The translations under genes were made by a program, and so were the position numbers. From assembly GCF_035634895.1 (NCBI RefSeq), contig NZ_DASQCC010000189.1, positions 46,416 through 110,415 on the forward strand: a DNA stretch of 64,000 nucleotides. Direction: 5' to 3'. The stretch is from Actinophytocola sp035634895. GTDB lineage: Bacteria; Actinomycetota; Actinomycetes; Mycobacteriales; Pseudonocardiaceae. The notes under the pieces are model-generated. The model was not told where the DNA came from. It did no database searches and worked only from the letters and a program-made list of their open reading frames with translations. Below, one piece after another: positions 24,995-33,017 of the stretch. Every line of letters starts with the position of its first letter. Within the stretch, counting starts at the first letter, position 1.

Positions 24995-27775
24995 ATGCAG
25001 TCACTGGGGCCGCTGGTTGAGCGTGAGCACGAGGTCGACGCGCTCCGTGGGGCTTTTGCCGGGTTGGCCGGCGGCTTCGGGGGCGGGTCGGTGGTGGTCG
25101 TCGACGGGGCGGCGGGGTTGGGCAAGACCGCGTTGCTCCGTCATGCCAGGGAGTTGGCCAAGGAGTCGGGACTGACCGTGTTGGCGGCGCGGGGCGCCGA
25201 GCTGGAGCGGGACTTCGCGTTCGGTGTCGTCCGCCAGCTCGTCGAACCCGCGCTGCCACGGGACGCCGGCGAACGCGCGGCGTTGTTCACCGGCTCCGCG
25301 GCCGCCACCCGCGGTCTCTTCGACGCCGACGTGCCAGCGGACGACACCGCGGCCTACGCGCTGCTCAACGGCCTGTACTGGCTCCTGGTCACGATGTCGG
25401 AGCGCGGCCCGCTGGTGGTCATGGTCGACGACGCACAGTGGGCCGACCTCCCGTCGTTGCGGTTCCTGGGTTTCCTCGCCCGCCGGGTGGAGTCGGTCGC
25501 GATCTCGGTGGTGGCCGCGACGCGGGCGGCGGAACACGACGACGGCGGACTGCTCGACGACATCCTGGCGGCCGACGACTGTGTGCTCATCGAGCCGCGG
25601 AACCTGAGCGCTGCGGCGGTCGCCGACGTGGTCCGCCGCGAGTTGGGACCGGAGGCCACCGACGACTTCTGTGCCGCCTGCCACCGGATCACGACCGGCA
25701 ACCCGCTGTTCGTGCGTGAGCTGCTGCGGGTGCTGGCCGGCGGCGACGTGCGGCTGGACGCGGACGGCGCCCTGTCCGTGGCGGCGGCCGGCCCGGTCGC
25801 GATCCGGCGGTACGTCGCCGCACGGCTGCGGCGCCAACCCGACGACGTCCGGCGCGTTGTCACGGCCGTCGCCGTCCTGGGCGACGACGTCGACCTCCTG
25901 CTGGTCGCCCGCCAGGCCGGCGTGTCACTGGAAGCCGCGGCCGCGGCGGCGGAACGCCTTACCCAGTACGGCATCTTCGAGCGTGTCGAGCCGCCGGCCT
26001 TCGTCCACGCGGTGGTCCGGGACGTCGCGTTGTCCCTGGTGTCACTGCCAGAACGGGACGCCGAACACGACCGGGCCGCGTCGGTGCTGCGGGAGGCGGG
26101 CGAACCGCTCGCGCGACTGGCCTCACACCTGCTGCGCACGGCACCCGCGGCGAACCAGGACCGGCTCCCGGTCCTGCTGTCCGCCGCCCAACAGGCCTGG
26201 CTGCAGGGCTCTCCGGAAAGCGCGTCGACCTACCTGACCCGGGCCAGGGCGGAGCCACCCCCGCCCGCGTTCCGGTCCGAGATCAGCCGACGGCTCGGCA
26301 ACTGCGAGGCACACCAACTCGCGCTCGCGAACGCCGGCGAGCACCTGATCGAGGCCTTGTCACTGGCGGACGACCCGGCACAACGCGCGCGCTGTGCCTA
26401 CAGCCTGGCCAGGTTCCGCAACGCGTGCGGCGAGACCGAACCGGCGCTCGCGCTGATGTCCCAGGCCGCCACCGAGCTGCCCGAGGACACGGATCCCGCG
26501 CTGGTCAAGGAAATCACCGGCGAGCTGATCGGGTTCACCAGGGCCGACCTGTCCAGCCGGACCGCCTTCCTTGCAGTGCTCGCCCGGGTCCGCGACGACG
26601 TCGGCGACGCGGACCCCCTGGTGGCCGCACAGCTGTCGCTCGAGGCGGTGCTCACCGGCGAATCCGCGCAACGAGGGATCGCGTTGGCGCGCAAGGCCCT
26701 GGCGGGCGACCGGCTCGCGCCGGAGCGGACCGGGTTCTGGCCCGCGGTGACGACGCTGATGGTCACCGACCAGACGCCGGAGGCCGAACAGCGGGTGGAG
26801 GGGGCGCTGACCCGCGCGGTCGACCGCGGCCAGCTGTTCCCGCAGGGGTTCATCCGTGCCTACCTCGCGCGGATCGCCCTGCTGCGGGGCGACCTGGCCC
26901 AGGCTGCCGAGCATGTCGAGACCGGCACCCGGGCCGTGCCGGACCCGAACATCGGACTGCCGCTCCTGGCGTCGACACGGGCGCACCTGCTCGTAGAACA
27001 GGGGAACATCGAGGAGGCGGCGGAGGTCCTGCGCGAGCTGCCCGAGATCCGGGAACCACGCACCGCACTGCACCTGTGGCTCCTGGGCGCCCGAATGCGA
27101 GTGCACACGGCACGCGGCGACCACGACGCGGCACTCGCCGACGCCCTAGCCTGCGGGGCGGCGTACGAGCGGTGGGGCGCCACGGGCGTGTGGGAGGTGC
27201 CGTGGCGGCTGTGCGCGGCCGACGCGTATCTCGGGCTCGGGCAGCGCACGCGAGCGGCCGAGCTGGTCGAGGAGCAGCTCCGCCGCGCACGGTCGTTCGG
27301 GGTGGCGAGCCACCTCGGGGTCGCGCTGCGTTCCTTCGCGCGCCTGGGCGACCCGGTGCCCTCGCTGAAGGAGGCGGTGGCGGTGCTGCGCACCTCCCCG
27401 GCACGGCTCGAACTCGCCCACGCACTAGCGGACCTGGGACACCAGCAGTCACGAGGTGAGGGCCGGGAGACGCTACGGCAGGCTGCGGTGCTGGCACTGG
27501 AATGCCGCGCCACGGCACTGGCCGAACGGCTGCAGGGCACGCTGACCGCCCGCGGTGGCCGCCCACCCCGCATCGAGGTGTCCGGCGTACCCGCCCTCAC
27601 CCCGTCCGAACGACAGGTGGCCGCCCTCGCCGCCGACGCGCTGACCAACCGCCAGATCGCCGAGCGGCTCTACGTCACCGAGAAGACCGTCGAAACCCAC
27701 CTCAGCCGCGCATACCGGAAACTCGGCGTCAGCTCTCGAACCCAGTTGGCGCTCCAGATGACAACCTCGCATTAG
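24995..27775 (+). CDS. LuxR-family large ATP-binding (LAL) regulator
   Basis: The 926-aa protein has the classic LAL layout. An N-terminal AAA/STAND ATPase carries Walker A DGAAGLGKTALL (residues 37-48) and MVDDAQWADLPS as Walker B. A long TPR-like middle follows, with a C-terminal LuxR helix-turn-helix LTPSERQVAALAADALTNRQ to LSRAYRKLGVSSRTQL. It should activate target promoters when bound to ATP and an inducer. It starts 48 bp after the 1171-aa gene and is a candidate regulator of that pair. An IS5-like remnant begins right at its stop codon; the helix-turn-helix is intact. Confidence 0.9.
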   Translation: MQSLGPLVEREHEVDALRGAFAGLAGGFGGGSVVVVDGAAGLGKTALLRHARELAKESGLTVLAARGAELERDFAFGVVRQLVEPALPRDAGERAALFTGSAAATRGLFDADVPADDTAAYALLNGLYWLLVTMSERGPLVVMVDDAQWADLPSLRFLGFLARRVESVAISVVAATRAAEHDDGGLLDDILAADDCVLIEPRNLSAAAVADVVRRELGPEATDDFCAACHRITTGNPLFVRELLRVLAGGDVRLDADGALSVAAAGPVAIRRYVAARLRRQPDDVRRVVTAVAVLGDDVDLLLVARQAGVSLEAAAAAAERLTQYGIFERVEPPAFVHAVVRDVALSLVSLPERDAEHDRAASVLREAGEPLARLASHLLRTAPAANQDRLPVLLSAAQQAWLQGSPESASTYLTRARAEPPPPAFRSEISRRLGNCEAHQLALANAGEHLIEALSLADDPAQRARCAYSLARFRNACGETEPALALMSQAATELPEDTDPALVKEITGELIGFTRADLSSRTAFLAVLARVRDDVGDADPLVAAQLSLEAVLTGESAQRGIALARKALAGDRLAPERTGFWPAVTTLMVTDQTPEAEQRVEGALTRAVDRGQLFPQGFIRAYLARIALLRGDLAQAAEHVETGTRAVPDPNIGLPLLASTRAHLLVEQGNIEEAAEVLRELPEIREPRTALHLWLLGARMRVHTARGDHDAALADALACGAAYERWGATGVWEVPWRLCAADAYLGLGQRTRAAELVEEQLRRARSFGVASHLGVALRSFARLGDPVPSLKEAVAVLRTSPARLELAHALADLGHQQSRGEGRETLRQAAVLALECRATALAERLQGTLTARGGRPPRIEVSGVPALTPSERQVAALAADALTNRQIAERLYVTEKTVETHLSRAYRKLGVSSRTQLALQMTTSH

Positions 27776-28545
27776 GGCGTGTCCTGTGGATCATGAAACG
27801 GGTCTTTGAGCCAGATCCGGATCGATGCGACGTCGATGGTGGCCTGGTACATGAAGTCACGCTTGTCGTAGCGGGTGGCCACGGCCCGGAACCCCTTGAG
27901 CTTGTTGATACACCGCTCAGCGGTGTTGCGTTGCTTGTAGCGTTCGGTGTCGAAGCCAGGAGGTCGTCCACCGCGGCTGCCGCGTTTGGTGCGGTGGCGG
28001 ATCTGGTCGGTCTTCTCCGGAATTGTCGCGGTGATCCCACGCCGCCGACACTGCCCGCGGATGCTCTTGTTGGAGAAAGCTTTATCACCCAACAGGTGTC
28101 CCGGGGTGGTGCGTGGCCGGCCTCGGCCGGTGCGGCAGATCCGGATACCGTCCATCACCGCGGCGAAGGCGGTCGAGTCGTGCCGATGCCCTGCGGTGGT
28201 GACACGCGAAACCGGACGTGCTCGCGAGTCGCCGGCCAGCACGATCTTGGTGGTGAACCCACCCCGAGACCGCCCCAGCGCCTCCCGCTCAGCGACAGCC
28301 CTAGCGACAGCCTTGGCCGAGACCTCTGCGGGATTCTTGTCATTCGACAGATCCCCCTGTGTGACCAGGTGGGGCGTGACGAGCACCGGCAGCGTGCTGG
28401 TGAGCACGGACCACGGTCCCGTCGACCGCCACTGTCCAGTCCGGCCCCTCCGACTCGTCACACCCACGCCGCAACTCATCCAGGATCCCGGCCCACACAC
28501 CCTCGCTCGCCCACCGATAGTGAACCGCCCCGGGTTTGATGGAGG
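27776..28545 (-). pseudogene. IS5-family transposase remnant (N-truncated, frameshifted)
   Basis: Two minus-strand frames together give most of an IS5/IS427-type DDE transposase. The upstream frame (28545 to about 28340) has GVWAGILDELRRGC and DWTVAVDGTVVRAHQHAAGA with the first Asp. The second frame (about 28350 to 27772) has HLLGDKAFSNKSIR (second Asp) and RNTAERCINKLK (Glu). The family often uses programmed frameshifting, but here about 70 N-terminal residues are also missing. The left end GGGCGTGTCCTGTGG abuts the LuxR stop, and I found no matching right inverted repeat. It is a dead copy. Confidence 0.8.
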
Positions 28546-28750
28546 CTCTGATGTGCGATGACGACCCAACTCTCAATTGGCCGCCGGTGCCGACGTCGAC
28601 GGAGTCAAACAGTTCGCCAAGGAGATCAAGGGCAACGCCCGTCCAGCGCCGCAAACTCACGCGGCTGCCGCAACACCGCCGATCACCTCAATGTCCACAG
28701 GTGATCCGCATGAGTCTCTGGGGGGAGCTGTGACGCCGCGAACGTGCTGT

Positions 28751-29254
28751 TCACGACGACGTTTCTGAGTCCCCGGTGACAATGACCTCGCCAGGGGTGC
28801 CCAGTGTTCGTGACCCGGTGGTTCGATCGGGGCCGTCGGTCGTCCTGTCGAACGCGTTGGTGTAGTCCACGTTGTGGCCGAGTGCGATCTGCCAACGGCC
28901 GCCGCTGTGTACCGTCGTCAACGAGAGAAGTCCGACACGTTCGCCGACCGCGCGGCCGTCGCCGCCGCGTCCGCCGCGGGTTCGCCAGGCCAGGTCCACC
29001 ACGACGACTTCGGGGTGGACGACGGTGTCGGTTCGCTCCTCGACGGTCAGGACGGCCTCGGCGAGTGGGCCGTCGAAGGGGAATCGGTGGCCGGCTTCGA
29101 TGCCCTGTCGTCCCGCCATTCGTCGGCCGAGGACGTCCACGAAGGATGCGGATTCGGTGAAGCCGGCGGCGAAGCCGCCGGCTTCATGTCGGTTGAATGC
29201 GGCAACCAGACTCTCGACCAGCGTGTCGATGCCGTCGCGGTCGGTGGAATTCAT
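28751..29254 (-). CDS. SgcJ/EcaC-type NTF2-like (SnoaL superfamily) protein
   Basis: The 167-aa protein has the cone-shaped NTF2-like fold pattern: an N-terminal helix (IDTLVESLVAAFNRHEAGGF), then strands ending in GGRWQIALGHNVDY. This matches small SgcJ/EcaC proteins found near antibiotic or oxidoreductase genes. No catalytic residues can be assigned. It lies upstream of the IS5 remnant and 43 bp downstream of a monooxygenase gene on the same strand, so the two may be co-transcribed under the MarR repressor. Confidence 0.8.
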   Translation of the reverse strand: MNSTDRDGIDTLVESLVAAFNRHEAGGFAAGFTESASFVDVLGRRMAGRQGIEAGHRFPFDGPLAEAVLTVEERTDTVVHPEVVVVDLAWRTRGGRGGDGRAVGERVGLLSLTTVHSGGRWQIALGHNVDYTNAFDRTTDGPDRTTGSRTLGTPGEVIVTGDSETSS

Positions 29255-29297
29255 GGTCTCTCCTGCTCCTGCTGAGCGGTATCACGACTCGGCCGGC

Positions 29298-29666
29298 TCA
29301 CCGGGCGGCGGCCGGTGTCACAGCGCGGTAGACCTGCCAGGCGCTCCCGGTGAGGGAGACCACACCGTCGAGATCGGCGAATGCCGTCCGCAAGTCCTGC
29401 GACGCTGGGTCCTCGGCGAACGCGTCGAACGCGTCCTTGCTGGCCCACTGCGCGTAGTTCATGATCTCAGTGCCATCGAGAGACAGGTGATAGGTCGCCG
29501 AGACGAAGCCGGGACGGTGTGCCACGGTCCGCTCAACCTGGTCGACGATGATTTCCGCGATCTCCTGCTGGTGGGCCGGTTCGACGATGAACGTCACCAA
29601 CTGGACCATTCCGACTGACGGGTCGGTGAGGTCGATCATTGATCGAAGAGCAGCCTCTTGCAACAT
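29298..29666 (-). CDS. antibiotic-biosynthesis-monooxygenase (ABM) domain protein
   Basis: The 122-aa protein is a single ABM ferredoxin-like domain (VGMVQLVTFIVEPAHQQEIA and GFVSATYHLSLDGTEIMNYA). Such dimeric enzymes oxidise polyketide quinols or degrade reactive quinones without a cofactor. The start at 29666 lies inside the palindromic operator with no room for a ribosome site, which suggests a leaderless mRNA; the minus-strand TAGTCT six bases upstream fits a -10. A later ATG at 29639 has no ribosome site either. Confidence 0.85.
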   Translation of the reverse strand: MLQEAALRSMIDLTDPSVGMVQLVTFIVEPAHQQEIAEIIVDQVERTVAHRPGFVSATYHLSLDGTEIMNYAQWASKDAFDAFAEDPASQDLRTAFADLDGVVSLTGSAWQVYRAVTPAAAR

Positions 29667-29695
29667 GTTGCTAGACTAGCAGCATGTTGCAAGAG
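29655..29695. promoter_or_regulatory. dual MarR operator overlapping two divergent start codons
   Basis: CTCTTGCAACATG (29655-29667) and its exact reverse complement (29683-29695) flank CTAGACTAG. GCAACATGTTGC (29660-29671) is a perfect palindrome and GCAGCATGTTGC (29679-29690) a near copy, with centres 19 bp apart. Both start codons lie inside the sites. TAGACT (29672-29677) could be the -10 for the plus strand and its complement for the minus strand. Confidence 0.8.
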
Positions 29696-30160
29696 CGGTC
29701 CAACGGTGAGCTGTTAGATGTGCGTCCCGATGAGCACTTGACCTACCTCATGGCCAAAGTTGAGCATCTGCTTGAGCGCCGGATCGACAAGGCTGTCGGT
29801 CAGGTCGGGCTGACCCTGCGCCAGTTCAGCGCCCTAGCCCACATCGCGCGCCGCCCCTCGCTCAGCAGCAGCGACCTCGCCCGAGTCCTGCTCATCACCC
29901 CTCAAGCGGTGAACACTCTCGTGACTCGACTCCTCGCCGCGGATCTGATCGACAAGGCACCGACCCCGCCGCGTCAGCCTCTTGTTCTGACACTGACCGA
30001 CGCCGGTCTTGACGTCCTGCGACGTGCGGAGCCGCTGGCCACCGCTGCCGAGGCCGCAGCACTCGGATGCCTCGAACCGGAGGAGGTCGCGACCATCAGT
30101 GCTGTCCTGCTCCGTCTGCTCGAGCGCTTGAGCGACAGCAATGGCACAGGCTCGCGATGA
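29684..30160 (+). CDS. MarR-family repressor
   Basis: The 158-aa protein has the MarR winged helix (LTLRQFSALAHIARRPSLSS through LLITPQAVNTLVTRLLAADL). The C-terminal dimer helix ends in LRLLERLSDSNGTG. The ATG at 29684 sits within the second operator and seven bases after a -10-like TAGACT, so translation is probably leaderless. It should repress itself and the divergent monooxygenase, released by a phenolic or quinone ligand. Confidence 0.9.
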   Translation: MLQERSNGELLDVRPDEHLTYLMAKVEHLLERRIDKAVGQVGLTLRQFSALAHIARRPSLSSSDLARVLLITPQAVNTLVTRLLAADLIDKAPTPPRQPLVLTLTDAGLDVLRRAEPLATAAEAAALGCLEPEEVATISAVLLRLLERLSDSNGTGSR

Positions 30161-30271
30161 GTCACCTCGGCGCTGGAAAAGGACGGCGGACCCGGCGGGC
30201 TGCACGTACCCGCTCCGCCTCGTACGCCGCGCGCAATCCGGTGGCCGCGTCCGCGGTGTTGTGTGTCGGCA

Positions 30272-30343
30272 CAAACTGGTCGCGACCTCGCTCTGCGAAC
30301 GACCCGCATACCAGTGCACCAAAATCTCCGTCACATCAGTCAC
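30272..30343 (-). pseudogene. IS21-family istA 5' fragment
   Basis: A GTG at 30343 with GGAGAACG upstream opens a frame reading TDVTEILVHWYAGRSQSEV, which matches the N-terminus of actinobacterial IS21/Mu-type transposases. Similarity stops after about 24 codons, where the frame runs into unrelated DNA. It belongs with the repeat array at 30448-30528. Confidence 0.6.
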
Positions 30344-30447
30344 GTCAAACGTTCTCCTCGCCAAACCCACTCCCTGGCCACCCGATGCGACCGGTGAAGC
30401 CTGTCCCATCGCGAGGACCCAGCACGCACGACACGCTCACCTTCCCG

Positions 30448-30528
30448 GTGGGGAATTACATGAGCGGCACCCTGGGGAATTACGTGAGCGACAACCCCTC
30501 AGACCTGCGGAATTTCATGAGCGCTGAC
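30448..30528. repeat. three imperfect direct repeats, IS21-like terminal end
   Basis: GGGGAATTACATGAGCGGCA, GGGGAATTACGTGAGCGACA and GCGGAATTTCATGAGCGCTG occur at 30448, 30473 and 30506 (each about 20-25 bp). Multiple transposase-binding repeats beginning TG at the tip are typical of IS21 ends; here the tip would be TGTCAGCGCTCATG read from 30528 on the minus strand, pointing toward the istA fragment. Confidence 0.6.
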
Positions 30529-30982
30529 AGAGCAGCAGGACCTGGTCGACCAGTTACGCTCGCCGAAGCCGTTCTCGAACGAAGACTACTGCGCCGCCAT
30601 TCGGCCCACCCTGCGGTTGACCTCCGAGACGGTGTGTACGGGGCACGGCGTGCGCACCCAGCCGGCCGCCAGACCGGGGTGGGCTCTGCAGGCGACGCCC
30701 TTCGACGCCCTTCTCGACGCAACGTCCAGGACCGCTGGCACGGCAGCGAAGGTGTAGCGACGCTCCTCGGACGGTTCGCCGCCAAGCACGGCACGCCGAC
30801 TGCGTCGGCGCGATGAAGATGCTGGTGGCGCCGCGCGGATTATCAGGTGGCCGGTGGCCGCGAGAAACCGGCGTTCCCGACCTGGACACCGGAGAGTGGG
30901 GTGAACCTGGCACGGACGTGCCCAGCGAGCCTCGGTGGCGGCAGGTTCGTGGCGGGCCCACGCACGCGGCTCGGCCGGAGAG
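30529..30982. other. decayed DNA with no supported gene
   Basis: Short frames on both strands (for example 30586-30789 on the minus strand, with GEPSEERRYTFAAVPAVLD) look like broken coding remnants, but none can be assigned. The stretch lies between an IS21 end and a LuxR pseudogene. Confidence 0.5.
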
Positions 30983-31790
30983 TCAGCTGGCTTTCAGATA
31001 CCAGGCGGCGATCTGCACCCGGTTGGTCACTCCGAGCTTGTGGTTGATATTCCGGATGTGCTCCTCGACGGTGCGGTGGGAGATGCCCAGCTGCTCGGCG
31101 ATCTCGCGGTTGCTCTTGCCTTTGGCGACCAGTGCGGCGAGTTCGAACTCCCGCCCGGACAGTCCCCCAGGCCGCTCCTGGCCCGGTACGGTCTTGCGCT
31201 GCGGTTGCAGTTGGAACGCCAGCTCCACTACCTCGGACCAGGACAGCTGGTCGCCGATGGCGACCTGGCTCTCGAATTCGTCGTCGCCGAGTTTGCGTCG
31301 GGCTTCGCCCTCTGATTGCTGCTGTCGGCGCAGGAGCGGAAGTAGGCCCAGCACCTTGGTGTGTGTTTGACGCAGTCCCATTTTCGCGCTGCCGAACAGT
31401 TGTGCTGCCAGCCCGTGGTTACCCAGCGATACCGCGATGTTCGCGATGGCCCACACGGACCAGGCACGTCCCCAGGTGTCGCCGATCTCCCGCTGGATCC
31501 GCAGCCCTTCCTGCGCGAGGTCACATGCCCGCTCAAGGTCGCCGAACTGCAATTCGGCTAGGGCGTTGCCCACAACGCCGACGAGATCGCCCACTGCGCG
31601 TCTGCGGCTTGCGCGGTCGCCAGCAGGCGGGCTGCCTGGCGGAACGCGGTGTCGCGATCGGTGAGGAAGACTGTGGCCAGCGTCAAGAACAGCTCGGCGA
31701 TCCATGCCTCGCCGTACGCGTCGTGGGCACGGAACTCGTGCTTGGCCTGAGCGAGCATTGTCAAGGCGGCCCGCGCACTGGGGAGGTCCT
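30983..31790 (-). pseudogene. LuxR-family regulator pseudogene (C-terminal part, frameshifted)
   Basis: The C-terminal frame (30983 to about 31575) encodes helical repeats and a full LuxR helix-turn-helix (LSGREFELAALVAKGKSNRE to NHKLGVTNRVQIAAWYL). The upstream part (about 31560-31790; RAALTMLAQAKHEFRAHDAY) is in another frame, so there is at least one frameshift. The ATPase/N-terminal portion is missing: the DNA switches to an integrase fragment on the other strand at about 31790. Confidence 0.8.
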
Positions 31791-31793
31791 GAC

Positions 31794-32009
31794 CTGCGGG
31801 ATGCACTTGACCCGATCGGGTTCACGTGGCTCACGAGCCACAACTTCCGAAAGACGGCGGCGACTCTTCTCGACGATGGTGGTCTGACCGTTCGGGAGAT
31901 CGCCGACCAACTTGGGCACAAGCGAGTGAGCGAGACGCTGGACACCTACCTCGGCCGCGCACAGCCGAGTCCGAAGGTCGCGAAACTGCTCGACGTAATC
32001 GACCTATAG
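31794..32009 (+). pseudogene. tyrosine-recombinase (integrase) C-terminal fragment
   Basis: About 71 codons from LRDALDPIGFTWLTSHNFRK to LGRAQPSPKVAKLLDVIDL contain the catalytic HxxR (HNFRKT), the second His (LGHKRVSETLDTYLG) and the nucleophile Tyr. The rest of the enzyme is gone, replaced by the LuxR fragment. It points to a former integrative element near the tRNA genes about 0.8 kb away. Confidence 0.8.
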
Positions 32010-32040
32010 GATTCTCGTGAGCGCATATAACTAAGCAGAT

Positions 32041-32547
32041 CTATCGTTCATAGTATTTTACCCGCACGCTAGCTTGCCATTTTAGGAACACTTCGTTAAG
32101 ACTCTTCGTTTGCTCGGTCGTATCAGCACCGGTTGGCATGCGGTTTACAAATACATCTGTTACACCTGGATCAAACACTCCACCAGCTATTCCCGGTTCC
32201 CTAAAGATCAAAAGGGGGACTCCCAACCCAAATAGGATGCCTGCTTCAAGGTGGTTCCATGGTGTCGGGTAGCTAATAGTTCCAGTGTCTACCCTTTCAT
32301 CCGGAGCATCTGGCTTAAAAGTACCGCCACTTGCCCTAAACTGCTCAAAACCGAGAATTACGCCGCCGGCACAATGCTTGGCAATAACGAAGACCTCCCG
32401 TAGCGGGAGTTCGGTAGGATAATCGGATCGCCCGAGTGCCCTGGGCGCGAGATGAAGCTTTTCAAGCTGCTTGAGGATTTTGCTTCGAGAGGATTCTTGC
32501 GCCGGACTCAACGAAGTTGGGCAGGAGACGAACACCGGTATGTCCAT
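32041..32547 (-). CDS. TIR/SLOG-like nucleotide-binding protein, island cargo
   Basis: The 168-aa protein starts at an ATG with AGAAGGA eight bases upstream. It begins with a Rossmann-like strand and loop (MDIPVFVSCPTSLSPAQESS), has a middle VFVIAKHCAGGVILGF, and carries a conserved acidic motif, PWNHLEAGILFGLGVPLLIF, like the Glu-bearing strand-helix of TIR and SLOG (nucleoside-deoxyribosyltransferase-like) proteins. Its DNA is clearly richer in A/T than the flanks, a sign of transfer. It stands alone between an integrase remnant and tRNA genes. A role in NAD/nucleotide signalling or phage defence is possible but unproven. Confidence 0.72.
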   Translation of the reverse strand: MDIPVFVSCPTSLSPAQESSRSKILKQLEKLHLAPRALGRSDYPTELPLREVFVIAKHCAGGVILGFEQFRASGGTFKPDAPDERVDTGTISYPTPWNHLEAGILFGLGVPLLIFREPGIAGGVFDPGVTDVFVNRMPTGADTTEQTKSLNEVFLKWQASVRVKYYER

Positions 32548-32727
32548 ATGCACATCCTTCTGACGAGGCAGCATCACATGAACTAACGGAGGATGGTCTC
32601 ATGCGTGGCTACGCTACGCAGCCTCGGGCGGCCAGTGCCTGACGCACTCGCATCCAGACTGTGACGCACACCACTTCGGCAAGCGAGAACGCTGCCACGG
32701 GATCCGCAAATTTTGTGTGGGTAAAGT

Positions 32728-32757
32728 GTGGGCCCGGACTCGAAAGTCCGGGCCCAC
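32728..32757. terminator. terminator of the tRNA-Ser/tRNA-Arg transcript
   Basis: GTGGGCCCGGACT (32728-32740), tetraloop CGAA, and the perfect 13-bp complement (32745-32757), placed 25 bp after tRNA-Arg on the minus strand. Confidence 0.85.
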
Positions 32758-32781
32758 GGTTGCCTCAACCATAGCAACGAG

Positions 32782-32854
32782 CGCGCCCGAAGGGATTCGA
32801 ACCCCTAACCTTCTGATCCGTAGTCAGATGCTCTATCCGTTGAGCTACGGGCGC
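32782..32854 (-). tRNA. tRNA-Arg (anticodon ACG)
   Basis: A complete cloverleaf of 73 nt: acceptor GCGCCCG/CGGGCGC, anticodon loop with ACG inside CTGACTACGGATCAG, T-arm with GGTTCGAATCC, discriminator G. CCA is not encoded. The ACG is read as ICG after deamination. Confidence 0.95.
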
Positions 32855-32872
32855 ATGTTCAGTTGTGATGGG

Positions 32873-32959
32873 CGGAGGCTCCGGGATTTGAACCCGGGAG
32901 GGGTTGCCCCCAACCGCATTAGCAGTGCGGCGCCATAGACCAGACTAGGCGAAGCCTCC
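32873..32959 (-). tRNA. tRNA-Ser (anticodon GCT)
   Basis: An 87-nt class II tRNA with long variable arm: acceptor GGAGGCT/AGCCTCC, anticodon GCT in CACTGCTAATG, T-loop GTTCAAATC, discriminator G. It lies 18 bp upstream of tRNA-Arg and is probably co-transcribed. Confidence 0.95.
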
Positions 32960-32960
32960 C

Positions 32961-32999
32961 CGGAGACCGCTCGCCGTTACCTTACACAGCGGGTCTCCG
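32961..32999. terminator. hairpin downstream of acetoacetyl-CoA synthetase
   Basis: CGGAGACC (32961-32968) pairs with GGTCTCCG (32992-32999), with a GC/GC extension after a bulge. It lies between the synthetase stop and tRNA-Ser on the minus strand. Confidence 0.55.
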
Positions 33000-33017
33000 C
33001 GCGGCCAAACTGGGGGC

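Noticed and set aside
27776..28660. Active IS5 element using programmed frameshift
   Set aside because: About 70 N-terminal residues and the right inverted repeat are missing, so it cannot be a functional copy even if the frameshift were programmed.
30586..30789. 67-codon minus-strand frame as a gene
   Set aside because: No ribosome site, no family, and it lies in DNA full of broken remnants.
31794..32959. attL/attR direct repeat of the tRNA-Arg 3' end
   Set aside because: I looked for a second copy of the tRNA-Arg 3' sequence near the integrase fragment and found none, so the element's boundaries cannot be set.
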